NCBI RefSeq assembly: GCF_021272205.1
Contig: NZ_JAJSDX010000001.1
Location: forward strand, 248,001 to 312,000
Source: Pantoea sp. Mb-10
GTDB taxonomy: Bacteria > Pseudomonadota > Gammaproteobacteria > Enterobacterales > Enterobacteriaceae
Reading direction: 5' to 3'
DNA: 64,000 nucleotides
Made by a program: the position numbers and the translations under genes. Each line of letters starts with the position of its first letter. Within the stretch, counting starts at the first letter, position 1. Shown here in pieces: positions 1 to 8,746 of this stretch. The notes beneath the pieces are model-generated. The model was not told where the DNA came from, searched no databases, and was given only the letters and a program-made list of their open reading frames with translations.

Positions 1-2
1 CG

Positions 3-473
3 GTCGGCGAAGCCGATTTCACCAAAGCGATTCTTGAGGAGTTAGGCACGATCAGCTTCTGGAAGTTGGCCATTAAACCCGGCAAACCGTTTGCCTTTGG
101 TCGCCTGGCGAACAGCTGGTTCTGCGGGCTGCCGGGCAATCCGGTTTCAGCGGTGGTGACCTTTTATCAGCTGGTGCAGCCGATGCTGGCGACGCTTACG
201 GGCCAAAGCACGAATATCATGCCGCTGCGCCTGCGCGCGCGCGCCGCAGAACGGCTGAAGAAATCGCCCGGTCGGATTGACTTCCAGCGCGGTATTTTGC
301 ACCGCGACAAGGATGGCGAGTTAACGGTACGCAGCACGGGTGCGCAAGGCTCTCACATATTCAGTTCTTTTGCTCTGGCAGACTGCTTTATTGTGCTGGA
401 GCGCGATCGCGGGACCGTAGAACCCGGCGAATGGGTTGACGTAGAACGCTTTAGCAGCGTACTGGAGGGATGA
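3..473 (+). CDS. moeA: Molybdopterin molybdotransferase MoeA, C-terminal part
   Basis: The reading frame is open from the window edge, so this is the last 156 or so residues of a protein of about 410. MoeA inserts molybdate into adenylylated molybdopterin in the final cytosolic step of molybdenum cofactor synthesis. The fragment follows E. coli MoeA closely: the stretch [15 protein letters not shown], the [10 protein letters not shown] motif of the MoCF domain, then the beta-barrel domain IV with KKSPGR.DFQRG and GSHIFSSF. The TTG at 66 is an internal leucine codon, not a start. The stop overlaps the moeB start region (470-473), so moeA and moeB form an operon as in E. coli. Confidence 0.97.
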   Translation, partial: VGEADFTKAILEELGTISFWKLAIKPGKPFAFGRLANSWFCGLPGNPVSAVVTFYQLVQPMLATLTGQSTNIMPLRLRARAAERLKKSPGRIDFQRGILHRDKDGELTVRSTGAQGSHIFSSFALADCFIVLERDRGTVEPGEWVDVERFSSVLEG

Positions 474-1252
474 TGGAAGGCGCGCTAAGCCATGATGAGA
501 TGCTGCGCTATAACCGACAGATTGTGCTGCGCGGCTTTGATTTTGACGGCCAGGAGCGGCTTAAAGCGGCGCGCGTGCTGGTGGTGGGGCTGGGCGGGCT
601 CGGCTGTGCGGCAGCGCCCTATTTAGCCTCGGCTGGCGTGGGCCATCTCACGCTGCTGGATTTTGACCACGTGAGCCTCAGTAACCTGCAGCGGCAGATC
701 CTGCACAGCGATGCGCGCATCGGCCAGCCTAAAGTTGAGTCCGCGCGTCAGCAGCTGACGGCGCTGAATCCCCACTGCGCGCTGGAGGCAGTGAATGCGC
801 AGCTCGACGATGCGCAACTCAGCGCGCTGATTGCCCGCCACGATGCGGTGTTAGATTGTAGCGATAACGTCAGCACGCGTGAGCAGGTGAATCGACTCTG
901 TTTCAGTCACCAAGTGCCGCTGATTTCCGGCGCCGCTATCCGCATGGAAGGTCAGTTGAGCGTGTTTACCTGGCAGGCCGATGAGCCGTGCTACCGCTGC
1001 ATCAGCCGCCTGTTCGGCGAGCAAACCCTAAGCTGCGTAGAAGCCGGTGTGATGGCGCCGCTGGTGGGGGTGATCGGCACGCTGCAGGCGATGGAAACCC
1101 TTAAGGTGCTGGCTAAGGTCGGCCAGCCCGCGCGCAAACAGCTGTTGATGTACGATGCGATGAGCGCAGAGTTTCGCAACATGAAGGTGGCGCGCGATCC
1201 CGGCTGCGAGATATGCAGTTTGCGTGCCGCGGGTCGCGGCAAGGTGTTTTAG
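470..1252 (+). CDS. moeB: Molybdopterin-synthase adenylyltransferase MoeB
   Basis: MoeB is an E1-like enzyme that adenylylates the C-terminal glycine of MoaD so that sulfur can be loaded for molybdopterin synthesis. Visible features are the nucleotide motif GLGGLG near residue 41, the LLDFD and NLQRQ residues of the ATP site, DCSDN near 130, and the zinc-binding pairs CYRC and CEIC. Two adjacent ATGs exist (470 and 473), both inside the moeA stop region, so translation is coupled. The protein is 260 residues against about 249 in E. coli. After CEIC the last residues ([11 protein letters not shown]) do not look like MoeB: they are encoded by a diverged copy of the repeat that follows, and the TAG stop is part of that repeat. 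Confidence 0.97.
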   Translation: MMEGALSHDEMLRYNRQIVLRGFDFDGQERLKAARVLVVGLGGLGCAAAPYLASAGVGHLTLLDFDHVSLSNLQRQILHSDARIGQPKVESARQQLTALNPHCALEAVNAQLDDAQLSALIARHDAVLDCSDNVSTREQVNRLCFSHQVPLISGAAIRMEGQLSVFTWQADEPCYRCISRLFGEQTLSCVEAGVMAPLVGVIGTLQAMETLKVLAKVGQPARKQLLMYDAMSAEFRNMKVARDPGCEICSLRAAGRGKVF

Positions 1253-1570
1253 CCACAGGCCGTGGCGGGGCTTGTGCCACTTGCAGTGGCGGGGCTTATG
1301 CCGCAGGCAGCGGCACGGTGCCTTTGCCACAGGCCGTGGCGGCGCTTATGCCGCAGGCAGCGGCACGGTGCTTTAGCCACAGGCCGTGGCGGCGCTTATG
1401 CCGCAGGCAGCGGCACGGTGCCTTTGCCACAGGCCGTGGCGGCGCTTGTGCCGCAGGCAGCGGCACGGTGCCTTTGCCACAGGCCGTGGCGGCGCTTGTG
1501 CCGCAGGCAGCGGCACGGTGTTTTAGCCACAGGCCGTGGCGGGGCTTGTGCCGCAGGCAGCGGCACGGTG
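1225..1570. repeat. 50-bp tandem array with two hairpins per unit
   Basis: About six units of 50 bp run in tandem from 1257 on. Identical blocks recur at 1331, 1381, 1431, 1481 and 1531. Each unit holds two small palindromes: GCCAC-AGGCC-GTGGC, and GCCGC-AGGCA-GCGGC. The first unit carries an extra 24-bp piece with a third hairpin (GCCAC-TTGCA-GTGGC, 1275-1289). A diverged half unit starts at 1225, inside moeB. Long ORFs cross the array in several frames on both strands only because the unit has no stops. One to two copies of the same motif occur inverted at 35161-35235. Confidence 0.9.
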
Positions 1571-1905
1571 CTTTTCCGCTGGCGCGGTGCTGGCGTTAGC
1601 ACGGAGCGACTTTCGTTCGCCATGGCAATGGCAGGTGCCTTTGCCGCGCTGCGGCGACCGAGCAGAGGGCGCCAGGCCGCGCCCTCTGCACTCCCCGGCC
1701 CTGCGCCAGCCCCACTCGCCGCTGCGCGGTCCCTTCACTCCCTCAGCCTTCCTGACGGACCGGCGTCGATTCGCTCCTGCTCAACGCCGCCTCTCGCGGC
1801 ATCCATGCCGCTCGTCCTGGAAGCCTTCAGTCGTTCAGCGAGTGGGGATGTCGCCCAGCAAACCTCGCTGTGGGTCTTTTATGTTTTTGTAGCGACCGTG
1901 TGGCG
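1571..1905. repeat. Repeat module B, left copy (inverted partner at 34863-35145)
   Basis: This non-coding segment contains a strong palindrome whose arms are CAGAGGGCG and CGCCCTCTG (about 1661-1690). It continues with CACTCCC, a GACGGACCGGCGTCGATTCG block and GCGGCATCCATGCCGC. Its reverse complement is found with high similarity at 34863-35145. It also has the same internal order as module D (2131-2470), so B and D look like old paralogues of one element. No supported ORF or transposase is present. Confidence 0.85.
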
Positions 1906-2130
1906 GGATGATTTTTAAAGTGCATTCATACCGCGCGGCGTTAAGCAAAACCCTTCTTTCGTGTTTTTACGTCTTTTAAGGTCACTGCGTAGCTGTAAGA
2001 CTTTTAAGTACCATCCAGACCGCGCTGCGTTAAATAAAAACCTTTTTCCGCGTTTTTGGTCTTTAGACGCCAGCGCGTTGCTGAAAAGACTTTTAAGCAA
2101 CCTCCCACCCGCGCCGTGTTAGCCAGAAGC
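1906..2130. repeat. Degenerate ~90-bp direct repeats (module C)
   Basis: Three similar segments begin near 1914, 2005 and 2090. Each opens with TTTTAA, runs through a block like CCGCGC.GCGTTA and continues into an AT-rich stretch of short A and T runs. Related sequence in inverse orientation lies at 34723-34862 (two units). It differs in base composition from the GC-rich modules on both sides. No gene is supported here. Confidence 0.75.
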
Positions 2131-2476
2131 CGTTTCTAATGTCTGTCTTCTGTCTTTTCCAGCCAGCCACCGTCTTTGCAAACTGGCTTGCAGCCCCCAG
2201 ACAACACCACACAGAAAAAAAGAAAAAGGCTCTTAAAGGCGAGGGTGTTGAGCGCCATCCGGAGCGCCGAATGGAGCGTGACGGCCAGGACGAAGCGGCA
2301 GGGATGCCGCTGAGAGCGCGGAATGAGCCAGGGATGGCGAATCCGCGCGGTCCGTGAGGCCGTTGCGGCGGAGTGAGGGAACAGCGGAGGCTGGCGCAGG
2401 GCGCGGATTGCAAAGGGCCGCGCCCATCGGCCCTTTGCCCGTACGCCGCAGCGGGGCGGCTGCAACTCCCGCAGGG
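2131..2476. repeat. Repeat module D, left copy (inverted partner at 34340-34722)
   Basis: The segment reads as the reverse complement of 34340-34722 with only scattered differences. It includes a palindrome with arms CAAAGGGCC and GGCCCTTTG (about 2410-2445), the GTACGCCGCAGCGGGGCGGC block and the GCGCCATCCGGAGCGCCG stretch. The order of its parts matches module B. ORFs of 60-110 codons cross it in several frames and are not credible genes. Confidence 0.85.
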
Positions 2477-2742
2477 TTAGCGGGCGGAACCCGCTCAGAG
2501 CAATGCCGACTGAGCGGTCGGAAGCCGCTCAGAGCAATGCCGACTGAGCGGTCGGAACCCGCTCAGGGTCAGGCCAGCGCAGCGGCCAATGCGCGAGCTC
2601 GCGCAAAATAAAACCGACTTTGCGGGCCGGAACCCGCGCAGAGCAATGCCGACTGAGCGGCCGAAACCCGCTCAGAGTCAGGTCAGCGTTCGGCACCCGC
2701 CAGGTGCCAAACCGGCTTGAGCGGGCCGGAACCCGCTCACCC
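2477..2742. repeat. Cluster of GAGCGG...CCGCTC extragenic hairpins
   Basis: At least five short palindromes of the form TGAGCGG-TCGGAA-CCCGCTCA lie at about 2478, 2511, 2546, 2653 and 2718. They are spaced by AGAGCAATGCCGAC or related sequence, and a more diverged copy sits near 2620. The last ends just past the ybiT stop codon (2743). They resemble REP/BIME-type extragenic palindromes and may also end ybiT transcription, but no T run follows them. Confidence 0.8.
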
Positions 2743-4335
2743 TTACTGAATCCCCTGACTCCGCAGGTAATCCTCGTAATTGCCGGTGAAGTCCACGATG
2801 CGCTCGCCTTTCATTTCGATCACGCGGGTGGCCAGCGAACTGACAAACTCACGGTCGTGAGAAACAAAGATCAGCGTACCTTCGTACATCTCCAGCGCCA
2901 TATTAAGCGACTCGATCGACTCCATATCAAGGTGGTTCGTCGGTTCATCCATCACCAAGATATTGGGCTTTTGCATCATCAGCTTACCGAACAGCATGCG
3001 GCCTTTTTCACCACCGGACAGCACCTTGGCGGGCTTATTGATCTCATCGTGACCAAACAGCAAACGCCCTAGCACGCTACGAACCGCCTGCTCATCGTCG
3101 CCTTCCTGTTTCCACTGGCTCATCCACTCAAACACACTGAGATCGTCGGCAAAGTCATGGGCATGATCCTGCGCGTAATAGCCAATGCGTGAATTTTCAG
3201 ACCACTTCACCGTGCCGCTTTCTGGCGTCAGTTCACCAATCAGCGTTTTTAACAGCGTGGTTTTACCGATACCGTTAGCACCGAGGATGGCGACCTTCTC
3301 ACCCACTTCAACCATCAGGTTGAGCTTATTAAACAGCGGGCCTTCATCAAATCCTTTGGTCAGTGCTTCCACTTCCAGCGCATTACGGAACAGCTTTTTG
3401 TCTTGGTCAAAACGGATATACGGATTCTGGCGGCTAGAGGCTTTTACTTCATCCAGCTTAATTTTATCGATCTGTTTTGCGCGGGAGGTCGCCTGACGAG
3501 ATTTAGACGCGTTAGCGCTAAAACGACTGACGAAGGATTGCAGATCGGCAATTTGCGCTTTTTTCTTGGCGTTATCCGCTAATAAACGTTCACGCGCCTG
3601 CGTTGCCGCGGTCATATATTCATCATAATTGCCGGGATAAACGCGCAGTTCACCGTAATCCAGATCGGCCATGTGCGTACACACCATATTCAAAAAATGG
3701 CGATCGTGCGAAATGATGATCATGGTGCTGTTACGTTCGTTTAGCACCTGCTCCAGCCAGCGAATGGTATCGATATCCAGGTTGTTTGTCGGTTCATCAA
3801 GCAACAAAATATCGGGATTCGAGAATAACGCCTGCGCCAGCAGCACGCGCAATTTCCAGCCTGGCGCGATTTCACTCATTGGACCGTAATGCTGATCCAC
3901 CGGAATGCCAACGCCCAGCAATAATTCACCCGCGCGTGATTCCGCACTGTAACCGTCCATCTCACCGTACGCGACTTCGAGATCGGCAACTTTATAGCCT
4001 TCCTCTTCGCTCATTTCCGGCAGTGCATATATCCGGTCGCGCTCTTCCTTAACCGCCCATAATTCGGTGTGCCCCATGATCACCGTGTCCAGCACGCTAT
4101 ATTGCTCAAACGCAAACTGGTCCTGGCGCAGTTTACCGATGCGCTCGTTGGGATCGAGGGAAACATTGCCGTTGGTGGGTACCAGGTCGCCGCCCAGTAT
4201 TTTCATAAAGGTCGATTTACCGCTGCCGTTTGCACCGATTAAACCGTAACGATTACCGCCGCCAAATTTAACGGAGATATTCTCAAACAGCGGCTTGCTG
4301 CCGAACTGCATAGTGATATTGCTGGAAACTAACAC
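2743..4335 (-). CDS. ybiT: ABC-F family ATPase YbiT
   Basis: This is a soluble protein with two ABC ATPase domains and no membrane segments, the architecture of ABC-F factors that act on ribosomes. Walker A motifs are GANGSGKST (about residue 36) and GANGIGKTT (about 345). Walker B motifs are [11 protein letters not shown] and [11 protein letters not shown], and the second signature is LSGGEKGR. The lysine/arginine-rich linker between the domains is present. The GTG at 4335 is chosen: it gives 530 residues beginning [10 protein letters not shown], the same length as the E. coli protein, and AAAGG lies 8-10 nt upstream. An upstream in-frame ATG would add 24 unrelated residues. The substrate ribosome state and the role remain loosely defined for this family. 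Confidence 0.95.
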   Translation of the reverse strand: MLVSSNITMQFGSKPLFENISVKFGGGNRYGLIGANGSGKSTFMKILGGDLVPTNGNVSLDPNERIGKLRQDQFAFEQYSVLDTVIMGHTELWAVKEERDRIYALPEMSEEEGYKVADLEVAYGEMDGYSAESRAGELLLGVGIPVDQHYGPMSEIAPGWKLRVLLAQALFSNPDILLLDEPTNNLDIDTIRWLEQVLNERNSTMIIISHDRHFLNMVCTHMADLDYGELRVYPGNYDEYMTAATQARERLLADNAKKKAQIADLQSFVSRFSANASKSRQATSRAKQIDKIKLDEVKASSRQNPYIRFDQDKKLFRNALEVEALTKGFDEGPLFNKLNLMVEVGEKVAILGANGIGKTTLLKTLIGELTPESGTVKWSENSRIGYYAQDHAHDFADDLSVFEWMSQWKQEGDDEQAVRSVLGRLLFGHDEINKPAKVLSGGEKGRMLFGKLMMQKPNILVMDEPTNHLDMESIESLNMALEMYEGTLIFVSHDREFVSSLATRVIEMKGERIVDFTGNYEDYLRSQGIQ

Positions 4336-4633
4336 GGCATGGACCTTTGTTACGCAGTGGAGGAAAAAACAGCGGGCATTATGCCAGAAGCGCGCTGCTG
4401 GGGCCACCTCTGCACGAATGACAAAGCAAGCATCGGCCTAAAACGTCTGATGTCAGGCAAAAAATAGGGCGTGCGGCGCAGGAGGGGCGCAAGAATATTT
4501 AGCGCCAGTTAAGTACTAAAGACCGCGTTGGCCTGGCAAAAAAATAACGATGCGCTTAACCTCCCGTGGCAATGGGATGTTTTGCCGCAGCGGTTTCTTT
4601 TCACGTTTGAATTAAGAAGAATTATTAAAGAAA
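4336..4633. other. Intergenic region ybiT / hns-like gene
   Basis: About 300 bp upstream of ybiT and downstream of the H-NS-like gene. Apart from the Shine-Dalgarno region of ybiT and the terminator that follows, no gene or recognisable site was found. A 78-codon plus-strand ORF (4528-4764) overlaps the H-NS gene and is not supported. Confidence 0.5.
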
Positions 4634-4664
4634 TAAAAAAGCCGGGGGCGATAACGCTCCCGGC
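4634..4664 (-). terminator. Rho-independent terminator of the H-NS-like gene
   Basis: On the minus strand a stem GCCGGGAGCG / CGCCCCCGGC with loop TTAT is followed by a run of six T. It starts about 25 bp after the stop codon at 4689. Confidence 0.9.
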
Positions 4665-4688
4665 TCCCGTTGACAAGGAGTGTGCGGA

Positions 4689-5090
4689 TTATTTGATCAG
4701 GAAGCTATCGAGGCTTTTACCTGCATCCAGCGCTTTCTTAATTGCCGCTGGAGTACGACCCTGACCGGTCCAGGATTTTTGCTCACCGTTTTCATCGGTA
4801 TAGGTATATTTCGCCGGACGCGGCGCGCGCTTAGCGCGTTTTTTACCGGTTTCCAGTGCACCTAACAATTCGTTCGGGTCAATACCATCTGCCAGCAGCA
4901 TTTCGCGATATTTCGTCAGCTTTTCTTCTTTTTCACGATTCTGCGCTTCTTCCGCTTCTACTTCTTCACGACGCTCAGTGACCACAACGTTTAATTTTTC
5001 CAGAATCTCTTCGAGATCGGAGAGTGGCAGTTCACGAGCCTGCGCACGTAATGTACGAATGTTGTTCAGAACTTTAAATGCATCACTCAT
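4689..5090 (-). CDS. H-NS family nucleoid-associated protein
   Basis: The 133-residue protein has the H-NS layout: an N-terminal oligomerisation region ([13 protein letters not shown]), a long charged coiled coil at about 22-65, the [16 protein letters not shown] segment, a basic linker ([13 protein letters not shown]) and the C-terminal DNA-binding domain with [11 protein letters not shown] (QGR at 110-112) and [12 protein letters not shown] binds curved AT-rich DNA and silences acquired genes. The ATG at 5090 is preceded by AAGGA; an earlier start at 5144 would add 18 unrelated residues. In E. coli neither hns nor stpA is next to ybiT, so this is likely a paralogue rather than the main hns. 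It is closer to H-NS than to StpA in the N-terminus, but the assignment stays open. Confidence 0.9.
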   Translation of the reverse strand: MSDAFKVLNNIRTLRAQARELPLSDLEEILEKLNVVVTERREEVEAEEAQNREKEEKLTKYREMLLADGIDPNELLGALETGKKRAKRAPRPAKYTYTDENGEQKSWTGQGRTPAAIKKALDAGKSLDSFLIK

Positions 5091-5450
5091 CACAATGTCC
5101 TTGCTTAAGGGGTTTAAATAAACTGTAGTGCCAAGATTACCCAATTCAAATAAAAAAATAAATTAATTTGTGCGTACAGATAATTCCGAAGTTATTAGTC
5201 TATTTCTTAAGGCGGATTTTAAACCCAATGTGCTGTGTTAATTAACCCAACATTAACAGCCGCAGCTTTGCACGTCCCCGCTTTGGTATCGATTTCAGAA
5301 CAAAATTAGCCGTATTGTTCCATGAGGAAAAGATAATTGGGTGGATGGAAAGGGAACAATAACGGGGAACGCGGGAATGTAGTATCTGGAACACTGTTTT
5401 AGCGGATGTTTATACTTCAGCTTGTGGGATAAATCACATTTCGTTAATGC
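5091..5450. other. Intergenic region upstream of the H-NS-like gene
   Basis: An AT-rich stretch of about 360 bp. It carries the H-NS-like gene's promoter region and the 3' flank of the sugar porter. No gene is seen. E. coli carries ldtB (ybiS) between ybiT and ybiR; here that gene is missing and an ldtB-like gene appears at 63472. Confidence 0.5.
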
Positions 5451-5478
5451 AAAAAAATGGCCGACACATCCGTCGGCC
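5451..5478 (-). terminator. Rho-independent terminator of the sugar porter gene
   Basis: The minus strand reads GGCCGAC, loop GGATGT, GTCGGCC, then A and seven T. It lies 26 bp beyond the stop codon at 5504. Confidence 0.92.
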
Positions 5479-5503
5479 AAATGCCAGGTGAAAGGTACGG
5501 TTA

Positions 5504-6979
5504 TTACACTTTTCGCACTGCGGTGTTAAGCGGTTGCGAGGCGCCATCGGATAATCTGTCGTGCAGATAATGCTCGATCTGCTCCAGCGAGCGATTGCGC
5601 GTTTCAGGTACGCAGCGCACCACAAACAGGGCGCCACCGATACCGATTGCAGCAAAAATAAAGAACGCACCGGACAAGCCCACAGAAGCCAGTAAAATGG
5701 GGAACATCAGTGAGATAAGAAAATTCGCGATCCACATCGCAAATACCGCCCCGCCCATAAATATGCCGCGTAGGCGCGTAGGGAATATTTCTGACAATAA
5801 TAACCACGTCACCGGTGACAGCGCGCCCTGTTGAAAACTGAGAAACATCAGCATGCCGGCTAACACCATATAACTGCGGAGCAGATCAGGTTGATGATTA
5901 ACGGCTTCCGGCATCAGATAACTGACGGCACCAATAAACACCAGGCAGGCCGTGCAGCCAAACTGACCGATCATCGTCATAGTACGGCGCCCAATACGTC
6001 CCAAAAGCCAAATGCCGACAAAGGTCATCAGCACCGAAATCACCCCGTTGGCGATCGTGGCAAACAGCGCGGCGTTATCGCTCATCCCCACCGCTTTCAA
6101 CATGGTTGGCGCGTAATACATGATGGTGTTGACGCCCGTTAGCTGCTGGATCACCGCAATCCCCACGCCCATCAGAAAGAGTTTAAACAGCCACGGCTGG
6201 CGCAGTTCGCGCAGACGCGGCGGTGCTTTCTGCTGCTCTTCCGCCAGGGTCTCTTCAATTTCGGTGAGCTCCCACTCCACATCCCGTTGCGCCCGCGTGC
6301 GCTCCAGCACCTGGCGCGCCTCGGCTAACCGCCCTTTCATCGCGTACCAGCGTGGCGAATCAGGCATAAAAAGCATGCCGAACCACAGCAGCACCGCGGG
6401 CACGGTCGCGACGGCCAGCATCCAGCGCCAGGTAGCGTCACCCCCCCAGACCGCATTGAAGCCCGCATTGGAGATATAGGCCAGCATCTGACCGGACACA
6501 ATCATCAACTCTTGCATGGTCACCAGCTGCCCGCGCTTGTTAGCCGGTGCCATCTCCGCAATGTACACCGGTACGGTTGCTGAAGCGCCGCCCACCGCCA
6601 CGCCTAATATCAGGCGGAAGAAAATCATCCATTCAACGGCCGGCGCTAATGCGGTGCCGAGGGCGCCTGCCGCAAAAATAATCGCCAGCACCAGAATGAT
6701 TTTTCTCCGCCCGACCGCCGCCGCAAAATGTCCTGACGCCAGCGCACCGAACGCAGCGCCAAACAGCAGACTGCTGGTGACCAGGCCGGTGGTAAACGGC
6801 GTCAGGTGCAAATCATTGCCCATAAACAACAGCGCACCGGAGATGACCCCAGTGTCGTAGCCAAACAGCAGTCCACCCAGCGTGGCGATCAGGGCGATGA
6901 CTTTTACAAAAGGCTCAGTTGGGGTAGCGCTGTTTGGCCCGGAGGCCTTATTAAGAGTGAGATAAGATTCCCGTGGCAT
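5504..6979 (-). CDS. MFS sugar porter family transporter (IolT/GalP-like)
   Basis: This 491-residue protein has about 12 hydrophobic segments and the signatures of the sugar porter family: GGLLFGYDTGVISGAL near the N-terminus, the RRK turn (GRRKI), the RLILGVAVGG region, MPDSPRW in the middle loop, QQLTGVNTIMYYAP in segment 7, and PETRNRSLEQIE at the C-terminus. Such proteins import hexoses, pentoses or inositol by proton symport. The sequence looks more like bacterial inositol/galactose porters than like XylE, but the substrate cannot be read from sequence. It stands alone between two terminators with no catabolic neighbours. It is absent from the E. coli equivalent of this region. Confidence 0.9.
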   Translation of the reverse strand: MPRESYLTLNKASGPNSATPTEPFVKVIALIATLGGLLFGYDTGVISGALLFMGNDLHLTPFTTGLVTSSLLFGAAFGALASGHFAAAVGRRKIILVLAIIFAAGALGTALAPAVEWMIFFRLILGVAVGGASATVPVYIAEMAPANKRGQLVTMQELMIVSGQMLAYISNAGFNAVWGGDATWRWMLAVATVPAVLLWFGMLFMPDSPRWYAMKGRLAEARQVLERTRAQRDVEWELTEIEETLAEEQQKAPPRLRELRQPWLFKLFLMGVGIAVIQQLTGVNTIMYYAPTMLKAVGMSDNAALFATIANGVISVLMTFVGIWLLGRIGRRTMTMIGQFGCTACLVFIGAVSYLMPEAVNHQPDLLRSYMVLAGMLMFLSFQQGALSPVTWLLLSEIFPTRLRGIFMGGAVFAMWIANFLISLMFPILLASVGLSGAFFIFAAIGIGGALFVVRCVPETRNRSLEQIEHYLHDRLSDGASQPLNTAVRKV

Positions 6980-7193
6980 AGCAAACTCCTTTACGGCTGT
7001 AAGAGCTGTAAAAATAGATTATTTTTGCCACAAAAATTAATTATGAAACTTACGTTTTGCGCTACAGCGCAGAGTCAGGGGGTAAAAAAGCGCGCTTGAT
7101 CACATTAACGCGCCTCGCGGGCAATGACTGACGGAAAAAAAACGGGTGGATTTTTCATCAATACGTAGAAAGTGAGCGTTTTTTTCACATGAA

Positions 7194-7222
7194 GAAAAAC
7201 ACGGGCGCGTCGCCGCGCGCCC
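7194..7222 (-). terminator. Rho-independent terminator of the efflux operon
   Basis: On the minus strand the stem GGGCGCG / CGCGCCC is followed by GTGTTTTTC. It begins just after the stop codon at 7228. Confidence 0.85.
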
Positions 7223-7227
7223 GACGT

Positions 7228-8745
7228 TCACGGCACCGAGGTGGCCGGACCCAACACGCTGTATTCAGGAAGCGTGACGCGCTGGTAAGGTTCCCAGCCG
7301 CCGCCCAAGGCTTTGTAGAGCGCCACTAAATCCAATGCGCTTTGGACGCGCGCCTGAGTGGATTGCGCTTTTGCCTGCGCCAACTGACGTTGGGCATCAA
7401 GCACATCCAAAAAGGTGGTTAATCCCTGCTTGTAGCTATCGCTGGCAAGATCGAAGGTGCGCTGCAGCGCGCCCGTGGTGTCATCCAGCGCCGTGACCTG
7501 CTGCTGATCGGCGCGGTAACTCACCAACGCATTTTCCACATCCTGCAGGGCCGTCAGCACGGTCTGGCGATAATCCAACGCCGCACTCGCCTGCTGAGCC
7601 CGCGCCAGCTTCACGCTGGAGACCAAGCGCCCGCCCTGAAAGATCGGGATCGACAACGCTGGTCCGATGCTAAAGAAGTGGCTGCTCCAGTCATCAAGGT
7701 AGCTGGCATCGGTGTTGCGCACACCAAGCTGGCCGGTGAGCGACAGGCTGGGGAACAGGTTGGCCACCGACACACCAATATTGGCGGTTTGCGCGTGCAG
7801 GTTCGCTTCCGCCTGGCGTATATCCGGCCGCCGCCGCGCCAGCGTGGAGGGAATCCCCACCGCCACCATCTTCGGCAGCGCGGGCAGCGCTTTACTGCTC
7901 ATTAGCTCGTTATCCAACGCGCCGGGGGTTTTACCTAACAGCACCGCGAGACCATTCATGGCCTGGCGCGCCTGCGCCTGATACTGCGGCAGCTGGGCGT
8001 TCAGTGATGCCAGCTGCGCGCGTGCGTTTTCCACATTGGTGGCCGGAGCCAAACCGTTTTGCTGCTGACTCTGAGTAAGCTCCCACGTTTGCTGCGCCAG
8101 GGTGATTTGGTCTTGCAGCGTGTCGAGCACGGCCTGTGCGCCGCGCAGTTGCAGATAAGCGCGTGCGACTTCCGCCTCCAGGGACACCAGCGCATCATTG
8201 CGCTGCTCAATCGCCGCCTGCTGCTGGGCATCGGCGGCTTCCATTTGGCGCCGCACTTTGCCCCACAAATCGAGCTCCCAGCTCGCGTCAAAGCTGCCCT
8301 GATAGAGCGTAACCGAATGCGTGAGGCCGTTAAGCTGATCGGCGACGTCGCTATCGACTTGATCGTAGACGCCGTTAGATTTCAGCAGGCCTTTCAGTCC
8401 CAGCTGTTGCCGCGTGACTTTGGCCGAGCCATTGAGCGACGGAAAGAGGCCGCCGCGCGCCTGCGCCAGCTGTTCGCGTGCGCCTGCAATGCGCAGCACC
8501 GACTGTTGCAGCGTCAGATTACCCGCGATAGCACGTGCAATCAGGCTATCTAGCTGCGGATCGTTAAAGTTTTTCCACCACTGCGGGTTGGTGGCGGTTG
8601 CGAGCGGCTTGGACGCTTCCTGCGAAGGCAGCGCGCGGAAGCTGCCCGGCGTCTGCGCGTGCGGAGGCTGATAATCGGGGCCAACGGCACAGCCAGCCAG
8701 CAGCAGTGACAGCGCCAGCAGCGAACGGCGCGGTGAGGTCGTCAT
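7228..8745 (-). CDS. Outer-membrane efflux lipoprotein, NodT/OprM family
   Basis: This is the outer-membrane channel of a tripartite drug pump. The 505-residue product opens with a lipoprotein signal ending in the lipobox LLAGC, followed by AVGPDYQPP, typical of NodT-type channels. Two OEP repeats follow, with long alpha-helical stretches, and the motif PDIRQAEANLHAQTANIGV lies near residue 310. The ATG at 8745 is chosen because AGGAG lies 9 nt upstream. The longer start at 8763 would overlap the preceding gene and push the lipobox inward. It is the third gene of an emrA-emrB-like operon, 1 nt after emrB. E. coli EmrAB instead uses TolC, so this pump brings its own channel. Confidence 0.93.
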   Translation of the reverse strand: MTTSPRRSLLALSLLLAGCAVGPDYQPPHAQTPGSFRALPSQEASKPLATATNPQWWKNFNDPQLDSLIARAIAGNLTLQQSVLRIAGAREQLAQARGGLFPSLNGSAKVTRQQLGLKGLLKSNGVYDQVDSDVADQLNGLTHSVTLYQGSFDASWELDLWGKVRRQMEAADAQQQAAIEQRNDALVSLEAEVARAYLQLRGAQAVLDTLQDQITLAQQTWELTQSQQQNGLAPATNVENARAQLASLNAQLPQYQAQARQAMNGLAVLLGKTPGALDNELMSSKALPALPKMVAVGIPSTLARRRPDIRQAEANLHAQTANIGVSVANLFPSLSLTGQLGVRNTDASYLDDWSSHFFSIGPALSIPIFQGGRLVSSVKLARAQQASAALDYRQTVLTALQDVENALVSYRADQQQVTALDDTTGALQRTFDLASDSYKQGLTTFLDVLDAQRQLAQAKAQSTQARVQSALDLVALYKALGGGWEPYQRVTLPEYSVLGPATSVP

Positions 8746-8746
8746 T

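Noticed and set aside
1225-1570. CRISPR array
   Set aside because: The whole 50-bp unit repeats; there are no unique spacers and no cas genes.
1213-1918. Overlapping long ORFs (up to 218 codons) on both strands across the tandem array
   Set aside because: They exist because the 50-bp unit lacks stops in several frames and on both strands; the products are low-complexity repeats with no start signal.
2093-2611. ORFs of 60-110 codons in module D and the hairpin cluster
   Set aside because: Multiple frames and both strands are open, no Shine-Dalgarno, no family similarity, and the same is seen in the inverted copy at 34313-34823 with shifted frames.
6980-7193. CRP site upstream of the sugar porter
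   Set aside because: Only a half site (TGTGATC on the minus strand near 7100) is visible; the second half does not match.
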